From an uncultured Bacteroides sp. (GTDB taxonomy: Bacteria; Bacteroidota; Bacteroidia; Bacteroidales; Bacteroidaceae): a stretch of 5,307 nucleotides of DNA. Below the pieces are notes generated by a model that made no database searches, was not told the DNA's origin, and saw only the letters and a list, made by a program, of their open reading frames with translations. This document shows, piece after piece, positions 1 to 5,307 of this stretch. The position numbers were made by a program, and so were the translations under genes. Position 1 is the stretch's first letter. Each line of letters starts with the position of its first letter. The DNA lies in NCBI GenBank assembly GCA_905203765.1, contig CAJKXC010000094.1, positions 1 to 5,307 of the forward strand. Reading direction: 5' to 3'.

Positions 1-1614
1 GTCGATAGGCGGATTGGTGACTTGTGCAAACTGCTGGCGGAAGTAATTGTATAGAAGCTGCGGCTTGTCGGACAGAATCGCCAGCGGCGTGTCGTTGCCC
101 ATCGAGTTGATGGGCTCTGCTCCGGTGGTACACATCGGGACAATCAGCCGCTCCACATCCTCTTTGGAGAAGCCGAAGGTGAGCAGCATGCGTTCGTAGT
201 TCTCTACGCTGTGGGGCACCTTGCGGCCGCTCTTCAACTCGTCCAGCTCGATGCGGTTGTTGGCAAGCCAGGTACGGTAGGGCTTGGCTTCGGCAAGCTG
301 CTGTTTCAGTTCGCCGTCGTAGTATATCTCGCCTTTCTCGGTGTCTACGAGCAGAATCTTGCCCGGTTGCAGGCGTCCTTTTTCCTTGATGTCGCCCGGT
401 TCGAAGTCCATTACGCCGACTTCGCTTGCCACTACCATCATGTCGTTGTGGGTGATGAGGTAGCGTGCCGGTCGCAGACCGTTACGGTCGAGCATACCGC
501 CCGCGTAGCGTCCGTCGCTGAAGAGCAGGGCGGCGGGTCCGTCCCACGGTTCCATCAGGATGGAGTGGTATTCGTAGAAGGCTTTTAGGTCTTCGCTGAT
601 AGGGTTCTTTTCGTTGAATGATTCCGGCACGAGCATCGCCATGGCGTGCGGCAGGCTCAAGCCGGACATCACGAGGAATTCGAGCACGTTGTCCAGTGAG
701 GCACTGTCGCTCATGCCCGGCTGCACAATGGGACGTATCTCCTTGATGTCGCCCAGGGCGGGAGAGGAGAGCACGCTTTCGCGGGCTTCCATCCAGCCAC
801 GGTTGCCCCGGATGGTGTTGATCTCGCCGTTGTGTGCCAGCAGGCGGAACGGTTGTGCCAGTCCCCAGGTGGGGAAGGTGTTGGTGCTGAAACGGGAGTG
901 TACCAGTGCCAGTCCGCTGGTGAAGTAGTTATTCGTCAAGTCGGGGAAGTAGCTGCGCAACTGCAAGGACGAGAGCATACCTTTATAGATAATGTTCTTC
1001 GTAGAGAGCGAAACGATGTAGAAATCCTCGCGGGTGGGGATATCCGACTTGCGTATCTTGTTTTCTATTCTTTTCCTTATTATATATAGTGTACGGTCGG
1101 CGGTTTCGGCGTCCGTAAATCCGGTGATGAAGATTTGCTTGATGTCCGGTTCGTTGGCAAGTGCCGATTCTCCCAGAATCTCGGGACAGGTGGGCACGTT
1201 GCGCAGGTGCATCAAGGTCAGTCCTTCTTTTTCTATCTCTTCGATGATGACGCTCAGAATGGCCGCCTGGTCTTTCTCGTCCTTTGGCAGAAAGAGCAGA
1301 CCGGTACCGTATTTCCCTTTTTCGGGCACGGGGATTCCCTGCAACAAGATAAACTCGTGCGGGATTTGCAGCATGATACCGGCACCGTCTCCGGTTTTAT
1401 TGTCCGCACCTTCCGCTCCGCGGTGGCGCATGTTTTCCAGTACCTTTAATGCTGATTCTACCAGTTCGTGTGATTTGCCCCCATTGATGTTGACCAGCAT
1501 ACCGACTCCACAAGCGTCGTGTTCGTTGGAAGCATCGTACAAGCCCAGCTGTCCGGGCTGTCGTTGGTAGGGCTTTACTTTTGTCTCGTTGTTAAAAAGT
1601 CCTTCTTTCATCAT
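1..1614 (-). CDS. gltB: Glutamate synthase large subunit, N-terminal part (runs off left edge)
   Basis: The first 538 residues are present, about one third of a family that is usually near 1,500. The enzyme moves the amide nitrogen of glutamine to 2-oxoglutarate, giving two glutamates, in the cytoplasm. This part is the class II glutaminase domain. The nucleophile is Cys35 in HDACGVG, so a 34-residue propeptide is expected to be cleaved, as in other GltB proteins. RHRGAEGADNKTGDGAG follows, then Arg241 in HSRFSTNT, the oxyanion pair Asn262-Gly263 in AHNGEIN, and Asp303 in MSDSASLDN, which should bind the substrate amino group. The central domain begins before MGNDTP (505-510), and the window ends in TNPPID, a GltB signature. 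The FMN/Fe-S half lies outside. Two adjacent ATGs (1614-1612 and 1611-1609) could both start it; an in-frame TAA at 1632-1630 excludes earlier starts. There is no Shine-Dalgarno motif. It is divergent from glmS. Cofactor type (NADPH or ferredoxin) cannot be decided here. Confidence 0.96.
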   Translation of the reverse strand, partial: MMKEGLFNNETKVKPYQRQPGQLGLYDASNEHDACGVGMLVNINGGKSHELVESALKVLENMRHRGAEGADNKTGDGAGIMLQIPHEFILLQGIPVPEKGKYGTGLLFLPKDEKDQAAILSVIIEEIEKEGLTLMHLRNVPTCPEILGESALANEPDIKQIFITGFTDAETADRTLYIIRKRIENKIRKSDIPTREDFYIVSLSTKNIIYKGMLSSLQLRSYFPDLTNNYFTSGLALVHSRFSTNTFPTWGLAQPFRLLAHNGEINTIRGNRGWMEARESVLSSPALGDIKEIRPIVQPGMSDSASLDNVLEFLVMSGLSLPHAMAMLVPESFNEKNPISEDLKAFYEYHSILMEPWDGPAALLFSDGRYAGGMLDRNGLRPARYLITHNDMMVVASEVGVMDFEPGDIKEKGRLQPGKILLVDTEKGEIYYDGELKQQLAEAKPYRTWLANNRIELDELKSGRKVPHSVENYERMLLTFGFSKEDVERLIVPMCTTGAEPINSMGNDTPLAILSDKPQLLYNYFRQQFAQVTNPPID

Positions 1615-1638
1615 TCTAAGTTTACTTAATTACTATGT

Positions 1639-1650
1639 AATACCTATTAT
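1639..1650 (+). repeat. 12-nt direct repeat AATACCTAYTAT, copy 1
   Basis: AATACCTATTAT occurs here, and AATACCTACTAT (11 of 12 identical) at 1727-1738. The two copies lie on either side of the predicted gltB -7 element: this one inside the predicted leader, the other upstream of the promoter. That placement would suit a pair of regulator sites, but no known motif is recognised and chance similarity in AT-rich DNA is possible. Confidence 0.35.
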
Positions 1651-1668
1651 AAGTGTCAAAATGTTCGG

Positions 1669-1676
1669 CAAATATA
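1669..1676 (-). promoter_or_regulatory. Predicted gltB promoter, -7 element
   Basis: Read on the minus strand this is TATATTTG, a perfect match to the Bacteroides -7 consensus TAnnTTTG. It would place the transcript start near 1660, giving a leader of roughly 45 nt before the gltB ATG at 1614. The -33 element is weak: the nearest minus-strand TTTG is at 1692-1689, only 12 nt away, which is closer than usual. Identification rests on the -7 match and position. Confidence 0.6.
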
Positions 1677-1681
1677 CTGAA

Positions 1682-1693
1682 TTAATTTCAAAT
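1682..1693 (+). repeat. 12-nt direct repeat TTAATTTCAAAT, copy 1
   Basis: An exact 12-nt copy of this sequence lies at 1784-1795, starting 102 nt later. This copy covers the only minus-strand TTTG (1692-1689) near the gltB -7 element and touches the GATAT palindrome at 1695. The sequence is entirely AT-rich except one C, so its information content is low. Confidence 0.35.
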
Positions 1694-1694
1694 T

Positions 1695-1708
1695 GATATG
1701 GTAATATC
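1695..1708. promoter_or_regulatory. Short palindrome just upstream of the gltB -7 element
   Basis: GATAT-GGTA-ATATC is an inverted repeat with perfect 5-bp arms around a 4-nt centre. It lies 19 nt upstream of the predicted gltB -7 element, where the -33 region would be, so a dimeric regulator bound here could affect gltB transcription. In DNA this AT-rich, 5-bp arms can arise by chance. No known operator is recognised. Confidence 0.25.
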
Positions 1709-1726
1709 TGCTATTAGGGCTTATTA

Positions 1727-1738
1727 AATACCTACTAT
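1727..1738 (+). repeat. 12-nt direct repeat AATACCTAYTAT, copy 2
   Basis: This copy reads AATACCTACTAT and begins 88 nt after the copy at 1639, with a single C/T difference. It sits upstream of the predicted gltB promoter and well away from the glmS promoter, so if it matters it more likely belongs to gltB. Confidence 0.35.
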
Positions 1739-1783
1739 CGGGGATGAAGTTATAATCTGATATAAAATACCGGCTGTTTTCTT

Positions 1784-1795
1784 TTAATTTCAAAT
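1784..1795 (+). repeat. 12-nt direct repeat TTAATTTCAAAT, copy 2
   Basis: This is the exact second copy of the sequence at 1682-1693. It lies mid-way in the divergent spacer and is followed directly by a further CAAAT (1796-1800). No -7 element lies at a suitable distance from it on either strand, so it is not clearly part of a promoter. Confidence 0.3.
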
Positions 1796-1945
1796 CAAAT
1801 ACAATTAGTTTGCTTTTAGATTGTAAATTCGTCCATTTGCTTTCAAAAGAATATTTTCGTTAACTTTTTGACATGAAAACATCTTTTCTCTATTCTTTTG
1901 ATAAATAAATTGGAGAAAGATGAACTTTATGTTCTCAAGATTATG

Positions 1946-1953
1946 TATCTTTG
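1946..1953 (+). promoter_or_regulatory. Predicted glmS promoter, -7 element
   Basis: TATCTTTG matches the Bacteroides -7 consensus TAnnTTTG exactly. Transcription would start near 1960, leaving a leader of about 20 nt before the glmS ATG. The -33 element is poor: the best candidate is TTTA at 1926-1929, 16 nt upstream. The short leader between promoter and start is A-rich with no Shine-Dalgarno motif, which is normal for Bacteroidota. Confidence 0.75.
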
Positions 1954-1980
1954 CAACGCAAAAACAAATACTGATATATT

Positions 1981-3825
1981 ATGTGTGGAATCGTAGGCTA
2001 TATAGGTCAAAGAAAAGCCTACCCCATTCTTATCAAAGGTCTGAAGCGGTTGGAGTATCGCGGATACGATAGTGCAGGGGTAGCATTGATCAGTGACAAC
2101 CGGCAGTTGAACGTGTATAAGGCGAAAGGCAAGGTTTCCGAACTTGAAACTTTCGTTGCTCAAAAAGATATTTCCGGTAATATTGGTATTGCACACACCC
2201 GTTGGGCTACGCACGGAGAACCCTGTTCCGCCAATGCCCATCCCCATTATTCCTCTTCCGAACGACTCGCACTCATCCATAACGGCATCATCGAGAACTA
2301 CGCCGTCCTTAAAGAAAAACTTCAAGCTAAAGGCTATTCATTTAAAAGCAGTACGGATACCGAAGTATTGGTACAACTCATCGAGTACATCCAGTTGACG
2401 AATCACCTCGATTTGCTGACGGCGGTGCAACTTGCCTTGCAGGAAGTGATTGGCGCGTATGCCATTGCCGTGCTCGACAAGGACAATCCCGACGAGATTA
2501 TAGCCGCCCGCAAAAGCAGTCCGCTGGTAGTGGGCATCGGCAAGGACGAGTTCTTCCTGGCATCGGACGCCACGCCGATTGTGGAATATACCGACAAGGT
2601 GGTGTACCTGGAAGATGAAGAAATAGCTGTGATACACCGCGGAGAGAAACTGAAGGTGGTGAACCTGAAGAACGTGGAGTGTCCGCACGAAGTAAAGACG
2701 GTGGCGCTCAACCTCGGTCAGTTGGAGAAGGGCGGCTATCCGCACTTCATGTTGAAAGAGATTTTCGAGCAGCCCGACTGCATCCGCGACTGTATGCGCG
2801 GACGTATCAATATAGAATGTACGAACGTAGTGCTTTCGGCTGTGATAGATTATAAGGAACGGTTGCTGGCTGCCAAGCGCTTCGTGATTGTAGCCTGCGG
2901 CACGTCCTGGCACGCTGCGCTTATCGGCAAGCATCTGATAGAGAGCTTCTGCCGCATTCCGGTGGAAGTGGAGTATGCATCGGAGTTCCGCTATCGAGAC
3001 CCGGTGATAGACAGCAACGATGTAGTGATTGCCATTTCGCAGAGCGGTGAGACAGCCGACACACTGGCTGCCGTGGAGCTTGCCAAGAGCCGTGGAGCAT
3101 TTATATACGGCATATGCAACGCTATCGGTTCCAGCATTCCGCGCGCCACGCATACGGGTTCTTATATCCACGTGGGACCGGAAATAGGGGTAGCATCCAC
3201 CAAGGCCTTCACCGGACAAGTAACGGTGCTCGCCATGCTGGCACTGACGCTTGCCAAAGAGAAAAAGACGATTGACGAGGAACAATACCTTGCCGTGGTC
3301 AAGGAGTTGGGATGCATTCCCGACAAGATGAAAGAAGTATTGAAGCTGAACGACTGCATAGCAGAGCTTTCCAAAATATTCACCTATGCGCACAACTTTA
3401 TCTACCTGGGACGCGGTTACAGCTATCCCGTAGCACTGGAAGGCGCGTTGAAGCTGAAAGAAATCTCGTATATACATGCCGAAGGCTATCCCGCCGCCGA
3501 AATGAAGCACGGGCCTATCGCCCTGGTGGATGCCGAAATGCCGGTAGTCGTTATTGCTACGCAGAACGGACTCTATGAGAAAGTGCTGAGCAATATACAG
3601 GAAATCAAAGCCCGCAAAGGCAAAGTCATCGCCATCGTTACGAAAGGCGATACGGTTATCAGCCAGGTTGCCGATACTTGTATCGAACTTCCCGAAACAA
3701 TGGAATGCCTTGATCCGTTGATAACTACGGTGCCCTTGCAGATGCTTGCCTATCACATTGCCGTGTGCAAAGGTATGGATGTGGACCAGCCGCGTAACCT
3801 TGCAAAATCGGTAACGGTAGAGTAG
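1981..3825 (+). CDS. glmS: Glutamine--fructose-6-phosphate aminotransferase (isomerizing)
   Basis: This complete 614-residue protein matches the usual length (about 609 in E. coli). It makes glucosamine-6-phosphate from fructose-6-phosphate and glutamine in the cytoplasm, the first step toward UDP-GlcNAc for peptidoglycan and lipopolysaccharide. The class II glutaminase domain covers about residues 1-240: nucleophile Cys2 (exposed once Met1 is removed), EYRGYDSAG (26-34), HTRWATHG (72-79), oxyanion pair Asn101-Gly102 in HNGIIEN, and TDTEVL with Asp126. Two sugar-isomerase (SIS) domains follow: ACGTSWH (305-311), SQSGET (353-358) and VASTKAF (404-410), then Glu488 in ALEGALKLKE, MKHGP with His510, and the C-terminal lid LAKSVTVE with Lys609. 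All key residues are present. An in-frame TGA at 1972-1974 fixes ATG 1981 as the first start. The neighbour downstream begins 144 nt later with no clear terminator between, so co-transcription is plausible. Confidence 0.98.
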   Translation: MCGIVGYIGQRKAYPILIKGLKRLEYRGYDSAGVALISDNRQLNVYKAKGKVSELETFVAQKDISGNIGIAHTRWATHGEPCSANAHPHYSSSERLALIHNGIIENYAVLKEKLQAKGYSFKSSTDTEVLVQLIEYIQLTNHLDLLTAVQLALQEVIGAYAIAVLDKDNPDEIIAARKSSPLVVGIGKDEFFLASDATPIVEYTDKVVYLEDEEIAVIHRGEKLKVVNLKNVECPHEVKTVALNLGQLEKGGYPHFMLKEIFEQPDCIRDCMRGRINIECTNVVLSAVIDYKERLLAAKRFVIVACGTSWHAALIGKHLIESFCRIPVEVEYASEFRYRDPVIDSNDVVIAISQSGETADTLAAVELAKSRGAFIYGICNAIGSSIPRATHTGSYIHVGPEIGVASTKAFTGQVTVLAMLALTLAKEKKTIDEEQYLAVVKELGCIPDKMKEVLKLNDCIAELSKIFTYAHNFIYLGRGYSYPVALEGALKLKEISYIHAEGYPAAEMKHGPIALVDAEMPVVVIATQNGLYEKVLSNIQEIKARKGKVIAIVTKGDTVISQVADTCIELPETMECLDPLITTVPLQMLAYHIAVCKGMDVDQPRNLAKSVTVE

Positions 3826-3830
3826 GAAAA

Positions 3831-3940
3831 AACAGATGATGCGTTGAGGTAAAACAGATGATGCGTTTGACCCTAACAGATGATGCGTTTACCCCAAACA
3901 GATGATGCGTTTTACTTGAATAGATGATGCGTTTTTGTAA
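3831..3940 (+). repeat. Five-copy tandem array, exact 22-nt period, 15-nt core
   Basis: The core AACAGATGATGCGTT starts at 3831, 3853, 3875, 3897 and 3919, always 22 nt apart. Copies 1-4 are identical; copy 5 has one change (AAT for AAC). The 7-nt linkers between cores differ: GAGGTAA, TGACCCT, TACCCCA, TTACTTG, and a trailing TTTGTAA. The core is an imperfect dyad, AACnnAT-G-ATnnGTT, with 5 of 7 position pairs complementary around a central G. A period of 22 bp is about two helical turns, so all five cores would face the same side of the DNA. The array begins 5 nt after the glmS stop and ends 29 nt before the next start. The period is not a multiple of three, so it is not a coding repeat. 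Spacers of 7 nt are far too short for CRISPR. Function is unknown: operator array, RNA element and inert repeat are all possible. Confidence 0.93.
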
Positions 3941-3961
3941 CTTGTAATTTGTAACTTGTAA
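3934..3961 (+). repeat. Four tandem heptamers YTTGTAA before the PurF-like gene
   Basis: TTTGTAA and CTTGTAA alternate to give four back-to-back heptamers, equal to a perfect two-copy repeat of TTTGTAACTTGTAA (3934-3947 and 3948-3961). The first heptamer is also the last linker of the 22-nt array, so the two repeats abut without a gap. It ends 8 nt before the ATG at 3970, so it occupies the leader or the ribosome-entry zone. It contains TAACTTG twice (3938-3944 and 3952-3958), which only partly resembles the Bacteroides -7 element. Confidence 0.85.
3938..3958 (+). promoter_or_regulatory. Weak candidate internal promoter for the PurF-like gene
   Basis: TAACTTG at 3938-3944 and again at 3952-3958 resembles TAnnTTTG with one T missing. 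TTTG at 3915-3918 does not occur; the region upstream offers only TTACTTG, so no good -33 element is visible. If either site is used the leader would be very short. Transcription from the glmS promoter is at least as likely. Confidence 0.2.
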
Positions 3962-3969
3962 TTATATAA

Positions 3970-5307
3970 ATGGAACAACTAAAGCATGAATGTGGCGTCG
4001 CCATGATACGCCTGCTGAAACCGCTGGAATACTACGAAGAGAAGTACGGCACATGGATGTACGGACTGAACAAACTCTATCTGCTGATGGAGAAACAACA
4101 CAACCGCGGGCAGGAAGGTGCCGGACTGGCTTGCGTAAAACTGGAAGCCAATCCCGGCGAAGAGTACATGTTCCGTGAACGTGCGCTGGGTTCGGGTGCC
4201 ATCACCGAAATCTTCGGTACGGTGCAGAGCAACTTCAAAGACCTGACAAAAGAACAGCTGCACGATGCCGAATACGCAAAGCGCGTACTGCCCTTTGCCG
4301 GCGAAGTCTACATGGGACACTTGCGCTATTCCACCACCGGAAAGTCGGGAATCTCCTACGTGCACCCGTTTCTAAGAAGAAACAACTGGCGCGCCAAGAA
4401 CCTTGCCCTTTGCGGCAACTTCAACATGACAAACGTCGACGAAATCTTTGCACGCATCACCGCCATCGGGCAGCATCCGCGCAAGTACGCCGATACTTAT
4501 ATCATGCTCGAACAGTTGGGACACCGCCTCGACCGCGAAGTGGAACGCCTCTTCAACCTCGCCGAAGCCGAAGGCCTGACGGGGATGGACGTAACCCATT
4601 ACATCGAAGACCATATCGACCTTGCTAATATGCTGCGCACTTCGAGCAAGGAGTGGGACGGGGGATACGTGATGTGCGGACTCACCGGAAGCGGTGAGAC
4701 CTTTGCCGTACGCGACCCCTGGGGCATCCGCACTGCATTCTGGTATCAGGACAACGAAATAGCCGTGCTTGCCAGCGAACGCCCCGTGATACAGACCGCC
4801 CTTAATGTACCCGCCGACTCCATCAAGGAGTTGCTGCCGGGACAGGCCATGTTCATCAACAAGGCAGGCAAGGTGCGCACCGTGCAAATCAACAAGCCGC
4901 GCGAGGTAAGGCCCTGTTCTTTCGAGCGCATCTACTTCAGCCGCGGCAGCGACGAAGACATCTACAAGGAACGTAAACTGCTGGGCGAGAAACTGGTGCC
5001 TAACATCCTGAAATCCATTGATAACGACATCGACCATACCGTTTTCTCCTTCATCCCCAATACGGCGGAAGTCGCTTTCTACGGCATGTTGCAGGGACTG
5101 GACGAGTACCTCAATGAAGAGAAAGTACAGCAGATTGCCAACCTGTCGGACAAGCCCAGCCACGAAGAGCTGGAGCGTATTCTGTCCCGACGGATACGAA
5201 GCGAAAAGGTAGCCATCAAGGACATCAAACTGCGCACGTTTATTGCCGAAGGCAACAGCCGCAACGACCTTGCCGCCCACGTGTACGACATCACTTACGG
5301 CAGCCTG
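3970..5307 (+). CDS. Divergent PurF-like amidophosphoribosyltransferase, N-terminal part (runs off right edge)
   Basis: The first 446 residues are present. Canonical PurF joins glutamine nitrogen to PRPP, giving phosphoribosylamine for purine synthesis. The glutaminase domain shows Cys8 in KHECGV (7-residue propeptide), HNRGQEGAG (44-52), GHLRYSTTG (116-124), Asn150 in CGNFNMTN, Asp175 in YADTY, RDPWGIR (248-254) and LLPGQ (288-292). PCSFERIYFSRG (315-326) then opens the phosphoribosyltransferase domain, with IPNTA (362-366) where E. coli PurF has IPETS, and RTFI (422-425). The PRPP signature (VDDSIVRGTT in PurF) would fall just past the edge. Odd points: Asn150 is followed by Phe, not Gly; Cys8 to Asn150 spans 142 residues against about 100 in E. 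coli PurF; and about 30 extra residues precede RTFI. From memory, Bacteroides carry a PurF-like protein of about 620 residues besides ordinary PurF; this fits that longer form. An in-frame TAA (3967-3969) fixes the start. Its substrate is unproven, so no symbol is given. Confidence 0.88.
   Translation, partial: MEQLKHECGVAMIRLLKPLEYYEEKYGTWMYGLNKLYLLMEKQHNRGQEGAGLACVKLEANPGEEYMFRERALGSGAITEIFGTVQSNFKDLTKEQLHDAEYAKRVLPFAGEVYMGHLRYSTTGKSGISYVHPFLRRNNWRAKNLALCGNFNMTNVDEIFARITAIGQHPRKYADTYIMLEQLGHRLDREVERLFNLAEAEGLTGMDVTHYIEDHIDLANMLRTSSKEWDGGYVMCGLTGSGETFAVRDPWGIRTAFWYQDNEIAVLASERPVIQTALNVPADSIKELLPGQAMFINKAGKVRTVQINKPREVRPCSFERIYFSRGSDEDIYKERKLLGEKLVPNILKSIDNDIDHTVFSFIPNTAEVAFYGMLQGLDEYLNEEKVQQIANLSDKPSHEELERILSRRIRSEKVAIKDIKLRTFIAEGNSRNDLAAHVYDITYGSL

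Larger units (their letters stand above)
1615..1980. other. Divergent AT-rich intergenic region between gltB and glmS
   Basis: This 366-nt spacer separates the two divergent starts. It contains the -7 elements for both genes, a small palindrome and two pairs of 12-nt direct repeats, listed separately. The stretch 1800-1925 shows no convincing open reading frame, RNA gene, hairpin terminator or known riboswitch. There is no glmS ribozyme-like leader: the predicted glmS leader is only about 20 nt, too short to hold one. Confidence 0.8.

Noticed and set aside
211..1570. Several plus-strand open frames of 85-178 codons
   Set aside because: They overlap gltB on the opposite strand, where the reading frame is unbroken for 538 codons with GltB motifs from start to end. 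They are shadows.
1512..1614. Unusually long GltB N-terminal extension
   Set aside because: The 34 residues before Cys35 are in the range of cleaved propeptides in characterised GltB proteins, so this is ordinary for the family.
1915..1980. glmS ribozyme or riboswitch in the leader
   Set aside because: The predicted leader is about 20 nt and the upstream DNA is featureless AT-rich sequence; the known ribozyme is a structured element well over 100 nt long found mainly in Firmicutes.
1927..2325. 132-codon minus-strand frame that reaches into the glmS promoter
   Set aside because: Most of it is antisense to the glmS glutaminase domain, no promoter faces it and it has no recognisable motif.
2338..3756. 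472-codon open frame on the minus strand inside glmS
   Set aside because: It lies wholly antisense to a complete glmS with all catalytic motifs intact, and its translation shows no recognisable domain. It is best explained as a codon-usage shadow.
3831..3940. CRISPR array
   Set aside because: The constant part is 15 nt and the variable parts only 7 nt, far below CRISPR spacer lengths, and no cas gene is nearby.
3826..3969. Rho-independent terminator after glmS
   Set aside because: There is no compact GC-rich hairpin followed by a T-run; the T-rich part (3932-3936) follows a repeat core without a stable adjacent stem.
4372..5280. 302-codon open frame on the minus strand
   Set aside because: It is antisense to the PurF-like gene, which has clear conserved motifs throughout this stretch; the antisense translation looks like no known family.

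Overview
The window looks like chromosomal DNA of a Bacteroidales bacterium, most likely Bacteroides or a close relative. The evidence is: perfect matches to the Bacteroides -7 promoter element (TAnnTTTG) in front of both divergent genes, starts preceded by A/T-rich sequence rather than a Shine-Dalgarno motif, strongly AT-rich spacers between balanced-GC genes, and protein sequences of Bacteroidota character. Genus and species are inference.

Layout. Positions 1-1614 (minus strand) carry the 5' third of gltB, the large subunit of glutamate synthase, which runs off the left edge. Positions 1615-1980 are a divergent AT-rich promoter region with a -7 element facing each way, a small palindrome and two 12-nt direct repeats. 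Positions 1981-3825 (plus) are a complete glmS, glutamine--fructose-6-phosphate aminotransferase. Positions 3826-3969 hold no gene but two nested repeat structures: five copies of a 15-nt sequence at an exact 22-nt period, then four tandem heptamers. Positions 3970-5307 (plus) are the 5' part of a divergent PurF-like amidophosphoribosyltransferase, which runs off the right edge.

How the genes fit together. All three are class II (N-terminal nucleophile) glutamine amidotransferases. Each has an N-terminal catalytic cysteine, exposed by removing 34 residues (GltB), 1 residue (GlmS) or 7 residues (PurF-like). They take the glutamine amide nitrogen to glutamate, to amino sugars, and presumably to a phosphoribosylamine-type product. 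The locus therefore looks like a nitrogen-assimilation hub centred on glutamine use. No transposon, CRISPR array, tRNA, rRNA or phage gene was seen.

The most unusual non-coding signal is the 22-bp array between glmS and the PurF-like gene. The most unusual protein signal is the PurF-like enzyme, which keeps the catalytic framework but departs from canonical PurF at the oxyanion-hole motif and in the start of the phosphoribosyltransferase domain.
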